Assembly: GCF_028728065.1 (NCBI RefSeq)
Contig: NZ_CP117811.1
Location: 868,001 to 932,000, forward strand
DNA length: 64,000 nt
Reading direction: 5' to 3'
Source: Lentisphaera profundi
GTDB taxonomy: Bacteria; Verrucomicrobiota; Lentisphaeria; Lentisphaerales; Lentisphaeraceae
Part shown: positions 17,350 to 26,223 of the stretch, piece by piece
How the letters are laid out: each line of letters opens with the position of its first letter
Position numbering within the stretch: position 1 is the first letter of the stretch
Program-made: the position numbers and the translations under genes
The notes under the pieces: generated by a model
The model's input: only the letters and a program-made list of their open reading frames with translations
What the model was told of the DNA's origin: nothing
Databases searched by the model: none

Positions 17350-19037
17350 TGAATAATCTTTATGATATTTTAAATTTTTCTGCAAAAGAAGCAGGTGATA
17401 ATGTATTTCTCAATGTTCCTGACGGAACTGAAGAACGCAAAACGATCACTTATAATGAGACTCTGCACTTAGTGCAAGAACAAAGTCAAGTACTTAAAGT
17501 TGAATATGATATAAGGCTTGGTGACCGTGTGGCTATCATCGCTCCCAAGTGTTACGAACAAGTTATTTTGTACTACGCTTTGTGGCAATTAGGCGCGATA
17601 ATCGTTCCTGTGAGTGAAGGTTTAGGCAGTGACGAAGTCAGTTTTATTTTAGCAGATGCCGAGCCCAAAATGATCTTTGCTCATGATGCTTTTATTGAGA
17701 AGGTATCGAGCTGTAGTGATTTAATTCCTCTGAGTTTTAAGGCATTAAAGAAAAGCCTTGGGAAATGTGATCAAGAAGCTCCTGATTGTTATGATCAAAC
17801 AGCGGCTTTGATATATACTTCGGGTTCTACTGGTCGTCCTAAGGGCGTTATTTTAAGTCATCGAAATCTTATGGTCAATGGAATTTCGGCTGCAGATAAA
17901 CTTCCCGTTACTGAGGCTGATAAAGTGGCGTCATTACTGCCGTATTGGCATAGTTTTGCCCTGTCAACAGAAATCGTGATGATCTGTTTTTTACAAGCCA
18001 GTTTAATTTTCGCACGTGACATGAAAGATTTCTCAAAAAATCTCGCTACTTGGAAGCCAAGTATTGTCATGGCCGTGCCGAGAATGTTAGCGATGTATCG
18101 CGATCAAATATTTAAAGGTATTGAAGGCAAAGGCGAAGCTATTGCCCAAGTATTCAATGACTGTTTAATTACCGGAGAAAGCTTTTTCAATGCGAATGGG
18201 CTGAAGAATCCCGATCCACGTTTACGCCTTAAGCGCCTCAAGCAAGAACAGACTATACTCAAGCAAATTGGATTAATGTTGGGCGGAGACTTACGTTTCT
18301 TTGTTTCTGGTGGCGCGCCAATTGCAGCTGATTTACAAGATTTTTTCCGTGATATAAATATGCCTGTTTATCAAGGTTATGGCTTAACAGAATCATCACC
18401 CGTGATTTCATGTAATACCCCTGGTTTTTCACGTACAGGAAGTTCGGGAACGATGCTTTCATGGTTGGATCCAGCCTATGGTGGGGATTGGACTTTTCTT
18501 AATGCCGCAGGAGAAAAGGGTAAAGATTTAGAAGGAGAACTATTAGTCAAAGGCGATTGCGTGATGCAGGGCTATTGGAAATACTCTGATACGAGTGCAA
18601 AAACTTTGAATAATGGCTGGCTTCATACAGGTGATATGGGGAAAGTTACGGATGGCTTCCTTTATCTGAGTGGTCGCGCTTCGAATTTAATTGTCTTACG
18701 CGGCGGAGAAAAAGTTCACCCTGAGCATATAGAAGATTTGATTAGAGAATTAGATGAAGTTAATGAAGTGATGATGATAGGGGATAACTGTAAAAATATT
18801 TATGCCTTGATTAATAAAGTTGACGAAGATTTAGATGATAAAATGATTGCGAAGAAAATGGCTGCGATTTGTTCAGATTTAGCCAATTTTCAAAAACCCA
18901 AGGGGCTTTTGTCTTTAACCCCATTTAGTCCAGAAGATGGCACTCTAACGCCCACTTTAAAAATCCGCCGTAAGAATATTTGGCAGCGTTCAGAAATTCA
19001 AATTAATGCTTTTCTTAAAGCGCACAAAGAAATTTAA
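17349..19037 (+). CDS. AMP-forming acyl-CoA synthetase/ligase
   Basis: A 562-residue member of the ANL superfamily, activating a carboxylic acid as acyl-AMP and then probably forming acyl-CoA. Motifs: YTSGSTGRPKGV (about 155-166), the YGLTESSPVISCN motif (about 340-352), GWLHTGDMGKV (about 420-430) and the C-terminal hinge/cap region. Overall it is closest in style to long-chain fatty-acyl-CoA ligases of the FadD15/AAS type, but the substrate cannot be read. The start codon overlaps the stop of the CDC123-like gene, and pdxJ begins 13 bp after its stop. Confidence 0.85.
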   Translation: MNNLYDILNFSAKEAGDNVFLNVPDGTEERKTITYNETLHLVQEQSQVLKVEYDIRLGDRVAIIAPKCYEQVILYYALWQLGAIIVPVSEGLGSDEVSFILADAEPKMIFAHDAFIEKVSSCSDLIPLSFKALKKSLGKCDQEAPDCYDQTAALIYTSGSTGRPKGVILSHRNLMVNGISAADKLPVTEADKVASLLPYWHSFALSTEIVMICFLQASLIFARDMKDFSKNLATWKPSIVMAVPRMLAMYRDQIFKGIEGKGEAIAQVFNDCLITGESFFNANGLKNPDPRLRLKRLKQEQTILKQIGLMLGGDLRFFVSGGAPIAADLQDFFRDINMPVYQGYGLTESSPVISCNTPGFSRTGSSGTMLSWLDPAYGGDWTFLNAAGEKGKDLEGELLVKGDCVMQGYWKYSDTSAKTLNNGWLHTGDMGKVTDGFLYLSGRASNLIVLRGGEKVHPEHIEDLIRELDEVNEVMMIGDNCKNIYALINKVDEDLDDKMIAKKMAAICSDLANFQKPKGLLSLTPFSPEDGTLTPTLKIRRKNIWQRSEIQINAFLKAHKEI

Positions 19038-19050
19038 TTTTAGGAAAATT

Positions 19051-19767
19051 ATGACTGCCCTAAGCGTGAATATAAATAAAATTGCCTTGTTGAGAAATTC
19101 GCGAGGCTGTGATGAACCCAATGTTCTTCAGTTTAGCAAAGATCTAATAAAACATGGTGCACAGGGGATAACCCTACATCCTCGTCCAGATGGACGGCAT
19201 GCTCTTTATTCGGATGTGACTGAGCTTAAAAAAAATATTGATGTCGAACTTAATGTAGAAGGTTATCCCTCGGAAGATTTTTTGCAGATGGTATGTGAAG
19301 CGAAGCCGGATCAGTGTACTCTTGTTCCCGATCCGCCAGGTGCGTTGACTTCTGATTCAGGTTGGGACTGCGAAAAAAATATGGATTTCCTAGAATCCGT
19401 AGTGGCACGTTTAAAAGCAGAGGGGATTCGCGTTAGTATTTTTCTTAATCCTGATCCAGTACAAGTAAATTTTGCAATGAAAACGGGTACAGATCGAATT
19501 GAACTTTATACTCAAGCTTATGCAGAAACTTATGGTACAGATGCATTTGATAGAACTTTTGCAGGGTACTTTGCAGCTGCCGCAAGAGCGGTTGAATTAG
19601 GCCTGGTAGTGAACGCTGGTCATGATTTAAATCAAGAGAACTTAACTTACCTAAGAAATAACCTTCCTGGCTTAGCGGAAGTCTCCATTGGTCATGCCTT
19701 GATTTCAGAAATGTTGTACCAAGGTATGGAGACAACAATTAAAAATTACCTTGATTGTTTAAGCTAA
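19051..19767 (+). CDS. pdxJ: Pyridoxine 5'-phosphate synthase
   Basis: Last ring-closing step of DXP-dependent vitamin B6 synthesis: condenses 3-amino-2-oxopropyl phosphate with deoxyxylulose 5-phosphate. I place the start at the ATG at 19051, which has AGGA at 19042-19045 and gives 238 residues, the usual length; an upstream in-frame start would lie inside the previous gene. Family text: LSVNINKIALLRNSRG, ITLHPRPDGRH, LNVEGYPSEDF, QCTLVPDPPGALTSDSGWD, RIELYTQAYA and LVVNAGHDLN. No other pdx gene is nearby. Confidence 0.95.
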   Translation: MTALSVNINKIALLRNSRGCDEPNVLQFSKDLIKHGAQGITLHPRPDGRHALYSDVTELKKNIDVELNVEGYPSEDFLQMVCEAKPDQCTLVPDPPGALTSDSGWDCEKNMDFLESVVARLKAEGIRVSIFLNPDPVQVNFAMKTGTDRIELYTQAYAETYGTDAFDRTFAGYFAAAARAVELGLVVNAGHDLNQENLTYLRNNLPGLAEVSIGHALISEMLYQGMETTIKNYLDCLS

Positions 19768-19784
19768 AGCTATTATAGATAATT

Positions 19785-20219
19785 ATGATAAATTTATTTA
19801 GGCGCAATACAACAAGTGCAGTTGTTATAGATATACCCAAGAGGCCTTTGACAATAGGCATAGACTTTGATGGTACTTGTGTTGAACATAAATATCCAGA
19901 AATTGGTCGTGATATGCCTGGTGCTGCATTGGCGTTAAGATCTTTAGCTTTACGTGAGCACAGACTTATTTTATGGACTTGCCGAGAAGATAGCTTAGGA
20001 GATCCTTCGGCCCAGTACTTAAGCGATGCAGTGGCATGGTTTAAAGAGCGAGAAATCCCACTTGCGGGTATTAATGAAGTTCCCTCCGAGTTTGATTTTC
20101 GTGGTGAAATAGGGGGAAGGAAGCCTGTTTTTGATATGGTGATCGATGATACCAACTTTGGCGGCTTTGCGGGTTGGTCAATGATTCACTATACTTTAAC
20201 TGGAATGCCATTAATTTAG
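19785..20219 (+). CDS. HAD-like phosphatase of the BT0820 type
   Basis: A 144-residue minimal HAD-fold protein with no large cap domain. The nucleophile motif IDFDGT (26-31) is followed by CVEHKYPEIG, then LILWTCRED (motif II region) and VIDDTNFGG (motif IV acidic pair) near 121-130. This matches the compact BT0820-like group found in many bacteria. The substrate is unknown. It starts 17 bp after pdxJ; pyridoxal phosphate chemistry is one possible link but is only positional. Confidence 0.75.
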   Translation: MINLFRRNTTSAVVIDIPKRPLTIGIDFDGTCVEHKYPEIGRDMPGAALALRSLALREHRLILWTCREDSLGDPSAQYLSDAVAWFKEREIPLAGINEVPSEFDFRGEIGGRKPVFDMVIDDTNFGGFAGWSMIHYTLTGMPLI

Positions 20220-20266
20220 TCTTATTACGCAGTCATTTATTAAATAAAGGATGAGGGATTTTTTTC

Positions 20267-20923
20267 ATGTCGAATTGTCAAAATTGTGGAGCCGCACTCC
20301 CTCCGAATAATTCCGTATGTACGTATTGCGAAACACGCAATTTTGTCGATTTTAATTCTTATGAAAAAGTCGGTGCTCAGACACAAATGAGTCAACGTAA
20401 GTGCTCACTTTGTAAGAGCATAATGGAAACGATTGATGTAGGCGCGACTTCGAAGTCTTTACAGATAGAAAAGTGTAATGCTTGTCATAGTTTATTTTTT
20501 GATAATGGCGAAGTGGAACTGATGCTAGAGATGTATGGCAAAGATCCTCTTTCGATTAATCGTCAGCGCCTCCAGAATTTATGTGAATTAGCCGTTGAGA
20601 GCGGAGATCGCAAAGCCTATATTCCTTGTCCGGTATGTCAGCAACTGATGAATAAGCAACTCTTTGGTGCGAAAAGTGCCGTAGTCGTTGACATATGCCA
20701 TGATCATGGCCTCTTTTTTGAGCCTGGCGAAATTCGCCACCTGATTGAATGGAAACGAGCTGGAGGAAAGATTCTTGATGAGAATGTTAAGGCAAGTACT
20801 CCCAAGCAAAAAATAAAAAGGACGCCTTCAAGTCACGAGTTTGATATGTCAAACCAGCGTTATGAACGTAATGGGGGTTTTCTCGGTTCGGCAATTGAAA
20901 TGTTTATTGATATTTTCAATTAA
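20267..20923 (+). CDS. Zinc-ribbon protein with two TFIIB-like modules
   Basis: A 218-residue soluble protein with an N-terminal zinc ribbon (C4, C7, C18, C21) and two modules of the zf-TFIIB type: CSLC...CNAC followed by GEVELML (46-86), and CPVC...CHDH followed by FEPGEIRHLI (121-160). The tail is basic and ends in a short hydrophobic helix. Modules of this kind occur in uncharacterised bacterial proteins that may contact nucleic acid. AAAGGATGAGGG about 15 bp upstream of the ATG is a plausible ribosome binding site, somewhat far. Confidence 0.7.
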   Translation: MSNCQNCGAALPPNNSVCTYCETRNFVDFNSYEKVGAQTQMSQRKCSLCKSIMETIDVGATSKSLQIEKCNACHSLFFDNGEVELMLEMYGKDPLSINRQRLQNLCELAVESGDRKAYIPCPVCQQLMNKQLFGAKSAVVVDICHDHGLFFEPGEIRHLIEWKRAGGKILDENVKASTPKQKIKRTPSSHEFDMSNQRYERNGGFLGSAIEMFIDIFN

Positions 20924-20984
20924 AAAACTTGCTTAGCTTTTCTTAATCTCCTACTTTTTAAGTAGATGGATAAAGGAGAAGTAT

Positions 20985-22268
20985 ATGCAAGTGAACGAGA
21001 CTGAAATAAAAGAAGTGTATCTACAGGCACTCTGGAATGAACAAGATTTTTGTAGAAAGCTCATTAGTCAACAAGCTGAAAAAATCGAGGTCATTTACCC
21101 CGGGAAATGGAATACAGGCGCGGGCCCCGATTTTTTAAATGCGCATTTAATTATTGATGGAAAAGAAATTTCAGGTGATGTGGAAATCCACTTTTCGCCT
21201 CAAGATTGGCTATGTCATGGTCATCAAAATGATCCCCGATATGATAATGTGATTTTACATGCAGTTTGGCAAAATAGCGCTAAAGATGACCCCAGTGGTA
21301 AAAGCTTATTATTAATGGATGAAATTTGTTCAATGAGCTTATGTGACTTGGAAGAGCGCTATCAAAATTATTCTCAGCAAGCCAAGCATAAACCCGTGGA
21401 AGGGGTGATAGAATTTTCATCTTTAAGTGATGAACAAATGAAAAGCTTTTTAGAGAAAATGGCTTTTTTACGTTTAGCGCAAAAAGCATCCCATCTAGAG
21501 GAACAAATCAAAGTTTATGGAGTCGAGCAAGCTATTTATCAAGATTTGATGGAGGCTTTTGGCTATACTCAGAATCGCCAAGCTTTTTTGATTTTAGCTA
21601 AATCTATTAGCTTGAAACGATTGCAAGAATGTGATGACCCAGAAGCGATTTTATGGGGTGAATCATCCTTATTAAAAGACTCAAGTCAAAGTGAAGTGCA
21701 TGAAGACTTAAAAGCCTGGCATCAAAAAAAATGGAATGCGTGGGCTAAGTTTAGGTCGACCTATCAAGCGGAGATTAATTGGAGTCGCCGAGTACGACCA
21801 CAGAATACGCCTGAAAGACGTTTAGCGGGAGCTACACTATTCTTAAAAAATATTAATTGGAATTTAGAAATATTTCTTAATGATTTAGCTGAAAATATTA
21901 CGAGCTTGGAAAGCTATTACCAAGGAGATGATTTAATGGAGTCCTTTACTTGTTTCTCAAAAAAGTTAAGTAAGGCGATTTCTTTGGTGGGAGAATCTCG
22001 TCAAAGAGAGATTCGGCTCAATGTTTTTTATCCCTACTTATTTTTATCCCTTAAAGGAGAAAATGAACTTGAGCTCGTGAAGAAAAGTTATTTAGCTGAA
22101 AAGAAAGGAGATGAAACAGGCTTGTTAAGGGAGGCCTCATGCCGTTTTTTCTTACCGCCTTCACGGATGAAAAATGTAGTGAAAAAATTCGTACATCAAC
22201 AAGGTTTATATTTTTTGTTGAAAAATCCTGAATGGCTAAAAGAATGCCGAGATTACACGACTAGCTAA
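20985..22268 (+). CDS. DUF2851 family protein
   Basis: A 427-residue protein of the DUF2851 family. The diagnostic N-terminal stretch is clear: YPGKWNTGAGPDFLNAHL, GDVEIHFSPQDWLCHGH and YDNVILHAVW (about 36-90), a pattern resembling a nuclease-like fold with conserved His and Asp, although no activity has been shown for the family. The rest is helical. A good AAAGGAGAAG ribosome binding site precedes the ATG. It stands alone after the zinc-ribbon gene. Confidence 0.88.
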   Translation: MQVNETEIKEVYLQALWNEQDFCRKLISQQAEKIEVIYPGKWNTGAGPDFLNAHLIIDGKEISGDVEIHFSPQDWLCHGHQNDPRYDNVILHAVWQNSAKDDPSGKSLLLMDEICSMSLCDLEERYQNYSQQAKHKPVEGVIEFSSLSDEQMKSFLEKMAFLRLAQKASHLEEQIKVYGVEQAIYQDLMEAFGYTQNRQAFLILAKSISLKRLQECDDPEAILWGESSLLKDSSQSEVHEDLKAWHQKKWNAWAKFRSTYQAEINWSRRVRPQNTPERRLAGATLFLKNINWNLEIFLNDLAENITSLESYYQGDDLMESFTCFSKKLSKAISLVGESRQREIRLNVFYPYLFLSLKGENELELVKKSYLAEKKGDETGLLREASCRFFLPPSRMKNVVKKFVHQQGLYFLLKNPEWLKECRDYTTS

Positions 22269-22373
22269 TTCTTCTAAACTTAGCTCAGGCCTTCAGCTTA
22301 TAGCTAGCCTCAAAGGAGAGATTTGAGTTATTAGACGAGAGGGATAAATTTAAGAGAAACTAAGGATTCTATT

Positions 22374-23291
22374 TTGCGCTGTATAATGCTCTTGCTTTCA
22401 CTGATGCTTTTCTCCTGTAGTGATACTCCCACAAAAACACACTTAAAATATAATGAGTTAAGTAAAGCAGAAGCTCATGTGCTCTTGGAGAAAGGGACTG
22501 AGAGGCCTTTTTCAGGTGAGTATAATAAACACTATGACAAAGGCGTTTATACTTGTCGTCAATGCGATTCAATTCTATTTAAATCTGAAAGTAAATTCGA
22601 TTCGGGTTCGGGCTGGCCGAGTTTTGATGATTTTGTGAAAGGAGCTGTAGTCATTCAATCGGATTTTACGCGTGAAGAAATTATTTGTGCGACTTGTGAG
22701 GGGCATTTAGGTCACGTTTTCAAAGGGGAGGAGTTTACTCCCAAAGATACACGCCATTGTGTGAACTCACTCGCCATAAAATTTATTTCCAAACAAGGTC
22801 TTAGCAAAGCTATTTTCGCCTCCGGTTGTTTCTGGGGGACGGATTATTGGATGAGGAGTATTCCTGGAGTTATCAGTACACGAAGCGGTTATATTGGTGG
22901 TCAAGTTAGTGATCCTAGTTATGAAGACGTATGTACAGGCAGTACGGGTCATTATGAAGCCGTTGAAGTGACTTATGATAATCGAATCGTCAATTACGAA
23001 AGTATTGCTAAAATGTATTTTAATACTCACAACCCTGAACAAGCTAATGGTCAGGGGAACGATATTGGCTCACAGTATTTACCCGCGGTATTCTATGGGA
23101 ATGATGAAGAGAAGCGTACGATTGAAAAATTGATTGCACAATTGAAATCTAAAGGCTATAGACCCGCAACAGACTTAATCTCGGCAAGTGAGTTTTGGCC
23201 TGCAGAAGATTATCATCAAGACTATTACTTGAAAAAGGGCGAAAAACCTTACTGTCACTTTTATAAACCTTTGTTTGATGAAAAAGACTAA
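22374..23291 (+). CDS. msrBA: Lipoprotein methionine sulfoxide reductase, MsrB-MsrA fusion
   Basis: Repairs both epimers of methionine sulfoxide, here at the cell envelope. A short signal peptide with lipobox LFSC (Cys15) precedes an MsrB domain (about 27-137; zinc Cys pairs C61/C64 and C106/C109, catalytic C129 in RHCVNS) and an MsrA domain (about 146-300; GCFW with C152, then GYIGG and GHYEAVEV). The domain order is B-A, the reverse of the better-known PilB-type A-B order. The TTG start has AAGGA 7 bp upstream; an ATG four codons later would also keep the lipobox. A small membrane protein follows 3 bp later. Confidence 0.92.
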   Translation: MRCIMLLLSLMLFSCSDTPTKTHLKYNELSKAEAHVLLEKGTERPFSGEYNKHYDKGVYTCRQCDSILFKSESKFDSGSGWPSFDDFVKGAVVIQSDFTREEIICATCEGHLGHVFKGEEFTPKDTRHCVNSLAIKFISKQGLSKAIFASGCFWGTDYWMRSIPGVISTRSGYIGGQVSDPSYEDVCTGSTGHYEAVEVTYDNRIVNYESIAKMYFNTHNPEQANGQGNDIGSQYLPAVFYGNDEEKRTIEKLIAQLKSKGYRPATDLISASEFWPAEDYHQDYYLKKGEKPYCHFYKPLFDEKD

Positions 23292-23294
23292 TAG

Positions 23295-23639
23295 ATGAAT
23301 CTAAAAAACCTTATTTTTGTACTCATGTATTTAGGTAGCTTTCATTTATGGAAAGTGTTAGCTGAGTCATATGTCATTTATTCTGGTCTCGTTATTTTTG
23401 TCGTTTGGTGTGGACTCATCCGCTTTTTCAGGAAGGATTTTATTAATTCTTATGAGCGCTTCTTTTATTATTTAATCGGATTCGATTTACTCATAGAATC
23501 CTTCCTGCAGCCCTTAGCGGGCTACGGTTTTTATTTATGTGCCTTGGCATTTGCTATGGTGATTTTTTTGTATCATCATTTCTCGAAAAACACAAAATGT
23601 AAAAAGTGCCTTTTGACGGGCAAGGATTTAAGTGAGTAA
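23295..23639 (+). CDS. Small membrane protein, unknown
   Basis: A 114-residue protein with about three hydrophobic helices (roughly 5-20, 27-44, 58-95) and a short polar tail with a CKKC pair (residues about 101-104). It begins 3 bp after the msrBA stop, so it is probably co-transcribed with it. The Cys pair next to a secreted redox enzyme hints at electron delivery to the reductase, as MsrQ does for MsrP, but no haem ligands or homology are recognised. Confidence 0.5.
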   Translation: MNLKNLIFVLMYLGSFHLWKVLAESYVIYSGLVIFVVWCGLIRFFRKDFINSYERFFYYLIGFDLLIESFLQPLAGYGFYLCALAFAMVIFLYHHFSKNTKCKKCLLTGKDLSE

Positions 23640-23675
23640 AGCATACTCGTCAAAAGTTATAAAAAGCTTATTAAT

Positions 23676-24317
23676 TTAGGCTTTGATAAATGGGTTTTGT
23701 TTTTTCTCTTCTCCAATAATTGTATTGGGGCCATGGCCAGGGATAACTTGGGTATCAATATCCAGTGTATAGAGTTTCTCTTTAATTGATTTTGCGATCA
23801 CTCTTGAATCACCAGTAGGCAAATCCGTACGACCAACTCCACGCTTAAAGAGTGTGTCGCCACTAAAGAGCAATTGCTCATCACCATTCTCGATTTTAAA
23901 GCAAGTGCTGCCAGCGGAATGTCCAGGTGTGTGGATGGCCTCTAGTTTGAATTCACCAAAATGGAAGCTTTGTGAGTCTTCGATAAAATGATCAATATTG
24001 GCATGAGGGCATTTTGGTAAGCCTAGCATTTCAGCTTGTAAATCAGCTATATCCCAGAGTTGTTTATCATCTTTGTGTAAGTAAACCTCTGACTTAGTGC
24101 TTTGACTAACTTCATGAGTTGCCCCAAAATGATCGAGGTGGGCATGGGTATGAATGACGGCCTTAATACTCAGTCCGCGGTCGTTGATCTTTTTTAAAAT
24201 TACCTCAGCTTCAGATCCTGGATCAATAAGTATCGCTTCTTTAGTTTCAGAGCAATAAATTATACTACAGTTACATTGATAGAGTCCTACGGGGAAAGTA
24301 ATGATTTTTGCTTTCAT
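23676..24317 (-). CDS. MBL-fold hydrolase (glyoxalase II-like)
   Basis: A 213-residue metallo-beta-lactamase-fold protein. Zinc motif THAHLDH (57-63), then HTPGHSAGST (His about 137), FSGDTLF (Asp) and PGHGP (His) give the full two-zinc set. Length and text match the YcbL/glyoxalase II-like group of single-domain hydrolases, but without the C-terminal glutathione-binding helices of true GloB, so the thioester substrate is open. The start is 1 bp after the LD-carboxypeptidase stop; it is the last gene of a three-gene minus-strand operon. Confidence 0.85.
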   Translation of the reverse strand: MKAKIITFPVGLYQCNCSIIYCSETKEAILIDPGSEAEVILKKINDRGLSIKAVIHTHAHLDHFGATHEVSQSTKSEVYLHKDDKQLWDIADLQAEMLGLPKCPHANIDHFIEDSQSFHFGEFKLEAIHTPGHSAGSTCFKIENGDEQLLFSGDTLFKRGVGRTDLPTGDSRVIAKSIKEKLYTLDIDTQVIPGHGPNTIIGEEKKQNPFIKA

Positions 24318-24318
24318 A

Positions 24319-25194
24319 TTAATACCTAGTGATTGTTAAAGTAGCTTCTTTATTTGTTTCGAGTTCTAGCATTGCTTCTGCTCCCACGGGAAGGTTTAAG
24401 CGTGGCAAGCAGTGTCCGAAGGGGAGGTTGTCTATTATGGGGAAAGAAAAATCTTTTGCGAAGTCCGCAAAAACTTCATGAAGTTCATGTTCTTGGCCAC
24501 AGTTATTAAAATCCCCCATGACTATAGCGGATACTGAGTCAATTAATTGCGATTGTTTTAATTGGTGGAGCATGCGATCAATTTTATAAGGAGCCTCATT
24601 AATATCTTCTAAAATAAGAATAGAATTTTCAAAGTCAGGTAAATGTTGACTTCCTATTAGTGAAGTTAAGACCGAGAGCGTTACGGGAATGAGTTTACCT
24701 GAGACTTTAAAGCTTTCTTGAGTAGAGAAAGCAGGGGACCAAGTATGAGAGAATAATTCTCCTCTAAGGCATTGGTCAAAACTTTTTAAGGTGAGTTTGG
24801 TATCGGGTGAACGTGTAAATTCAGCTGCGGCCATAATCCCAGAAATAGTTCTCTTGAGGCCATGCTTTAAAAAGGCTAAATGAAGAGCAGTGATATCACT
24901 ATGACCAATAAGTATATTTTGCGAAGATCGCAAAGAATCCCAATCAATCATATCAAGTAAGCGTGCACAGCCATATCCGCCTCTGAGACAGATTAAGGGG
25001 TCGTTCCCAAGCCACGCATCCGTAAGTGATTCGGCTCTCTGCTTATCTGGTGCGGCTAAATAGGAGAGAGGAGAATAATAAAAATAATCTTTTTTTAAGT
25101 GATAATCGAAAGCTTCCATTGCAGGGCTCGCGGCTGCTAGCTTATCATCACTCGCTTTTCCTGCGGGTGCAATGAGTTGGAATTCGGATTTCAT
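24319..25194 (-). CDS. LD-carboxypeptidase, peptidase family S66
   Basis: Trims the terminal D-alanine from tetrapeptides during murein recycling. 291 residues; the S66 signature is present as RGGYGCARLLD (71-81) and the nucleophile elbow GHSDIT (Ser99), with the later Glu and His region near LILEDINEAPYKIDRML and FGHC. No signal peptide, so cytosolic as is usual for the family. It overlaps the upstream DUF2237 gene by 4 bp (ATGA) and is followed 1 bp later by the MBL hydrolase. A microcin-immunity (MccF-like) role is the alternative within this family. Confidence 0.88.
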   Translation of the reverse strand: MKSEFQLIAPAGKASDDKLAAASPAMEAFDYHLKKDYFYYSPLSYLAAPDKQRAESLTDAWLGNDPLICLRGGYGCARLLDMIDWDSLRSSQNILIGHSDITALHLAFLKHGLKRTISGIMAAAEFTRSPDTKLTLKSFDQCLRGELFSHTWSPAFSTQESFKVSGKLIPVTLSVLTSLIGSQHLPDFENSILILEDINEAPYKIDRMLHQLKQSQLIDSVSAIVMGDFNNCGQEHELHEVFADFAKDFSFPIIDNLPFGHCLPRLNLPVGAEAMLELETNKEATLTITRY

Positions 25195-25559
25195 TTTTTA
25201 TACGCGTAAAGTTTTATGAGCTCTAGCGAAATAACTTCAAGGCAGCGCGCGTTACTTGCTTCGAGAATAATGGGTGGCGCTTTCTCTGTTTCCTCAGCTT
25301 GGAGCCAGCGGAGTGCACAGACACACCACTTATCTCCAGGACTTAAACCCGGAAAATTGTATTCAGGAACGGCAGTAGATAAGTCATTGCCAGCATTTTT
25401 TGAATATTCTAAAAATTCTTGGGTGATATAACAACAGACCGTATGTGAGCCCATATCCATAGGGCCGGTATAACAATAGCCATCACGATAAAAGCCGGTG
25501 TGATTACTTGTGCAACAGGCTTCGAGGGCGGTTCCTAGTACATTTAATTGATTGCTCAT
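25191..25559 (-). CDS. DUF2237 family protein
   Basis: A 122-residue protein matching DUF2237 along its full length: NVLGTALEACC near the start, GFYRDGYCYTGPMDMGSHTVC, FSKNAGNDLSTA-type text, PGLSPGDKWCVCALRW and a C-terminal LEVISLELIKLYA. Several conserved Cys and His (Cys15/16, Cys29, Cys42/43, Cys78, Cys80) could bind metal. No function is established. First gene of the DUF2237-S66-MBL operon; its stop overlaps the start of the S66 gene. Confidence 0.9.
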   Translation of the reverse strand: MSNQLNVLGTALEACCTSNHTGFYRDGYCYTGPMDMGSHTVCCYITQEFLEYSKNAGNDLSTAVPEYNFPGLSPGDKWCVCALRWLQAEETEKAPPIILEASNARCLEVISLELIKLYAYKK

Positions 25560-25679
25560 AGATTTCCTTGATTGATTTATTAAAACTACGTAAAACTATG
25601 AGAAAGTCAACGAGGGAGGAAGATTGAAAAAGCGAAGCTTCGATTTACTTTGTAGAAAAATCTATTTAAGGGCTGAAAA

Positions 25680-26213
25680 ATGAATATTTCCCAAGATAAG
25701 TTTCCCAGAAAATCAAATATTGTTATGGTGGGAATGCCCGGTGCTGGAAAAAGTACTATTGGTGTATTGTTGGCAAAAGAGACCAGTTTTGATTTTCTTG
25801 ATGTCGACGTCTATATCCAAGGACAAGAGCATCGACGTCTTCAGGAAATTATTGACCTTGAGGGAATAGAAGTTTTTAAAGGCTTAGAAGAAAAATACCT
25901 TTGCCAGATAGATTCAGATGGCGTCATTGTCTCCACAGGTGGAAGTGCGATTTATTCATCAAAGGGAATTCAGTCACTTTCTCAAAAAGGTTTAATTATC
26001 TTTCTCAAGATTAATATGCAAACACTTGAAGATCGTTTAGGTGATTTTAGTACGCGTGGCGTGGTAATTGCACCTGGTCAAACTTTTGAGGAGCTCTTTG
26101 CTGAGCGTAATTCACTTTATAGTGCGGCCGCGGATTTAGTAATCGAATGTGATGGCAAAACCCAAGATCAATTAGTGGATGATATTGTGGCGAAAGTCTT
26201 TATCGGCAAGTAA
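25680..26213 (+). CDS. aroK: Shikimate kinase family protein
   Basis: Probably phosphorylates shikimate at O3 using ATP. 177 residues with Walker A GMPGAGKST (18-26), a DVD pair (41-43), GG (87-88, in STGGSAIY), a lid segment STRGVV and ERNSLY near the C terminus. The Arg that usually binds shikimate in the FRxLE segment is Lys here (K67 in FKGLEE), and the lid lacks the usual RPLL, so the substrate could be a related polyol or the enzyme a divergent AroK. aroB is elsewhere in the window, not adjacent. Divergent from the DUF2237 operon. Confidence 0.72.
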   Translation: MNISQDKFPRKSNIVMVGMPGAGKSTIGVLLAKETSFDFLDVDVYIQGQEHRRLQEIIDLEGIEVFKGLEEKYLCQIDSDGVIVSTGGSAIYSSKGIQSLSQKGLIIFLKINMQTLEDRLGDFSTRGVVIAPGQTFEELFAERNSLYSAAADLVIECDGKTQDQLVDDIVAKVFIGK

Positions 26214-26223
26214 AAAATGATGC

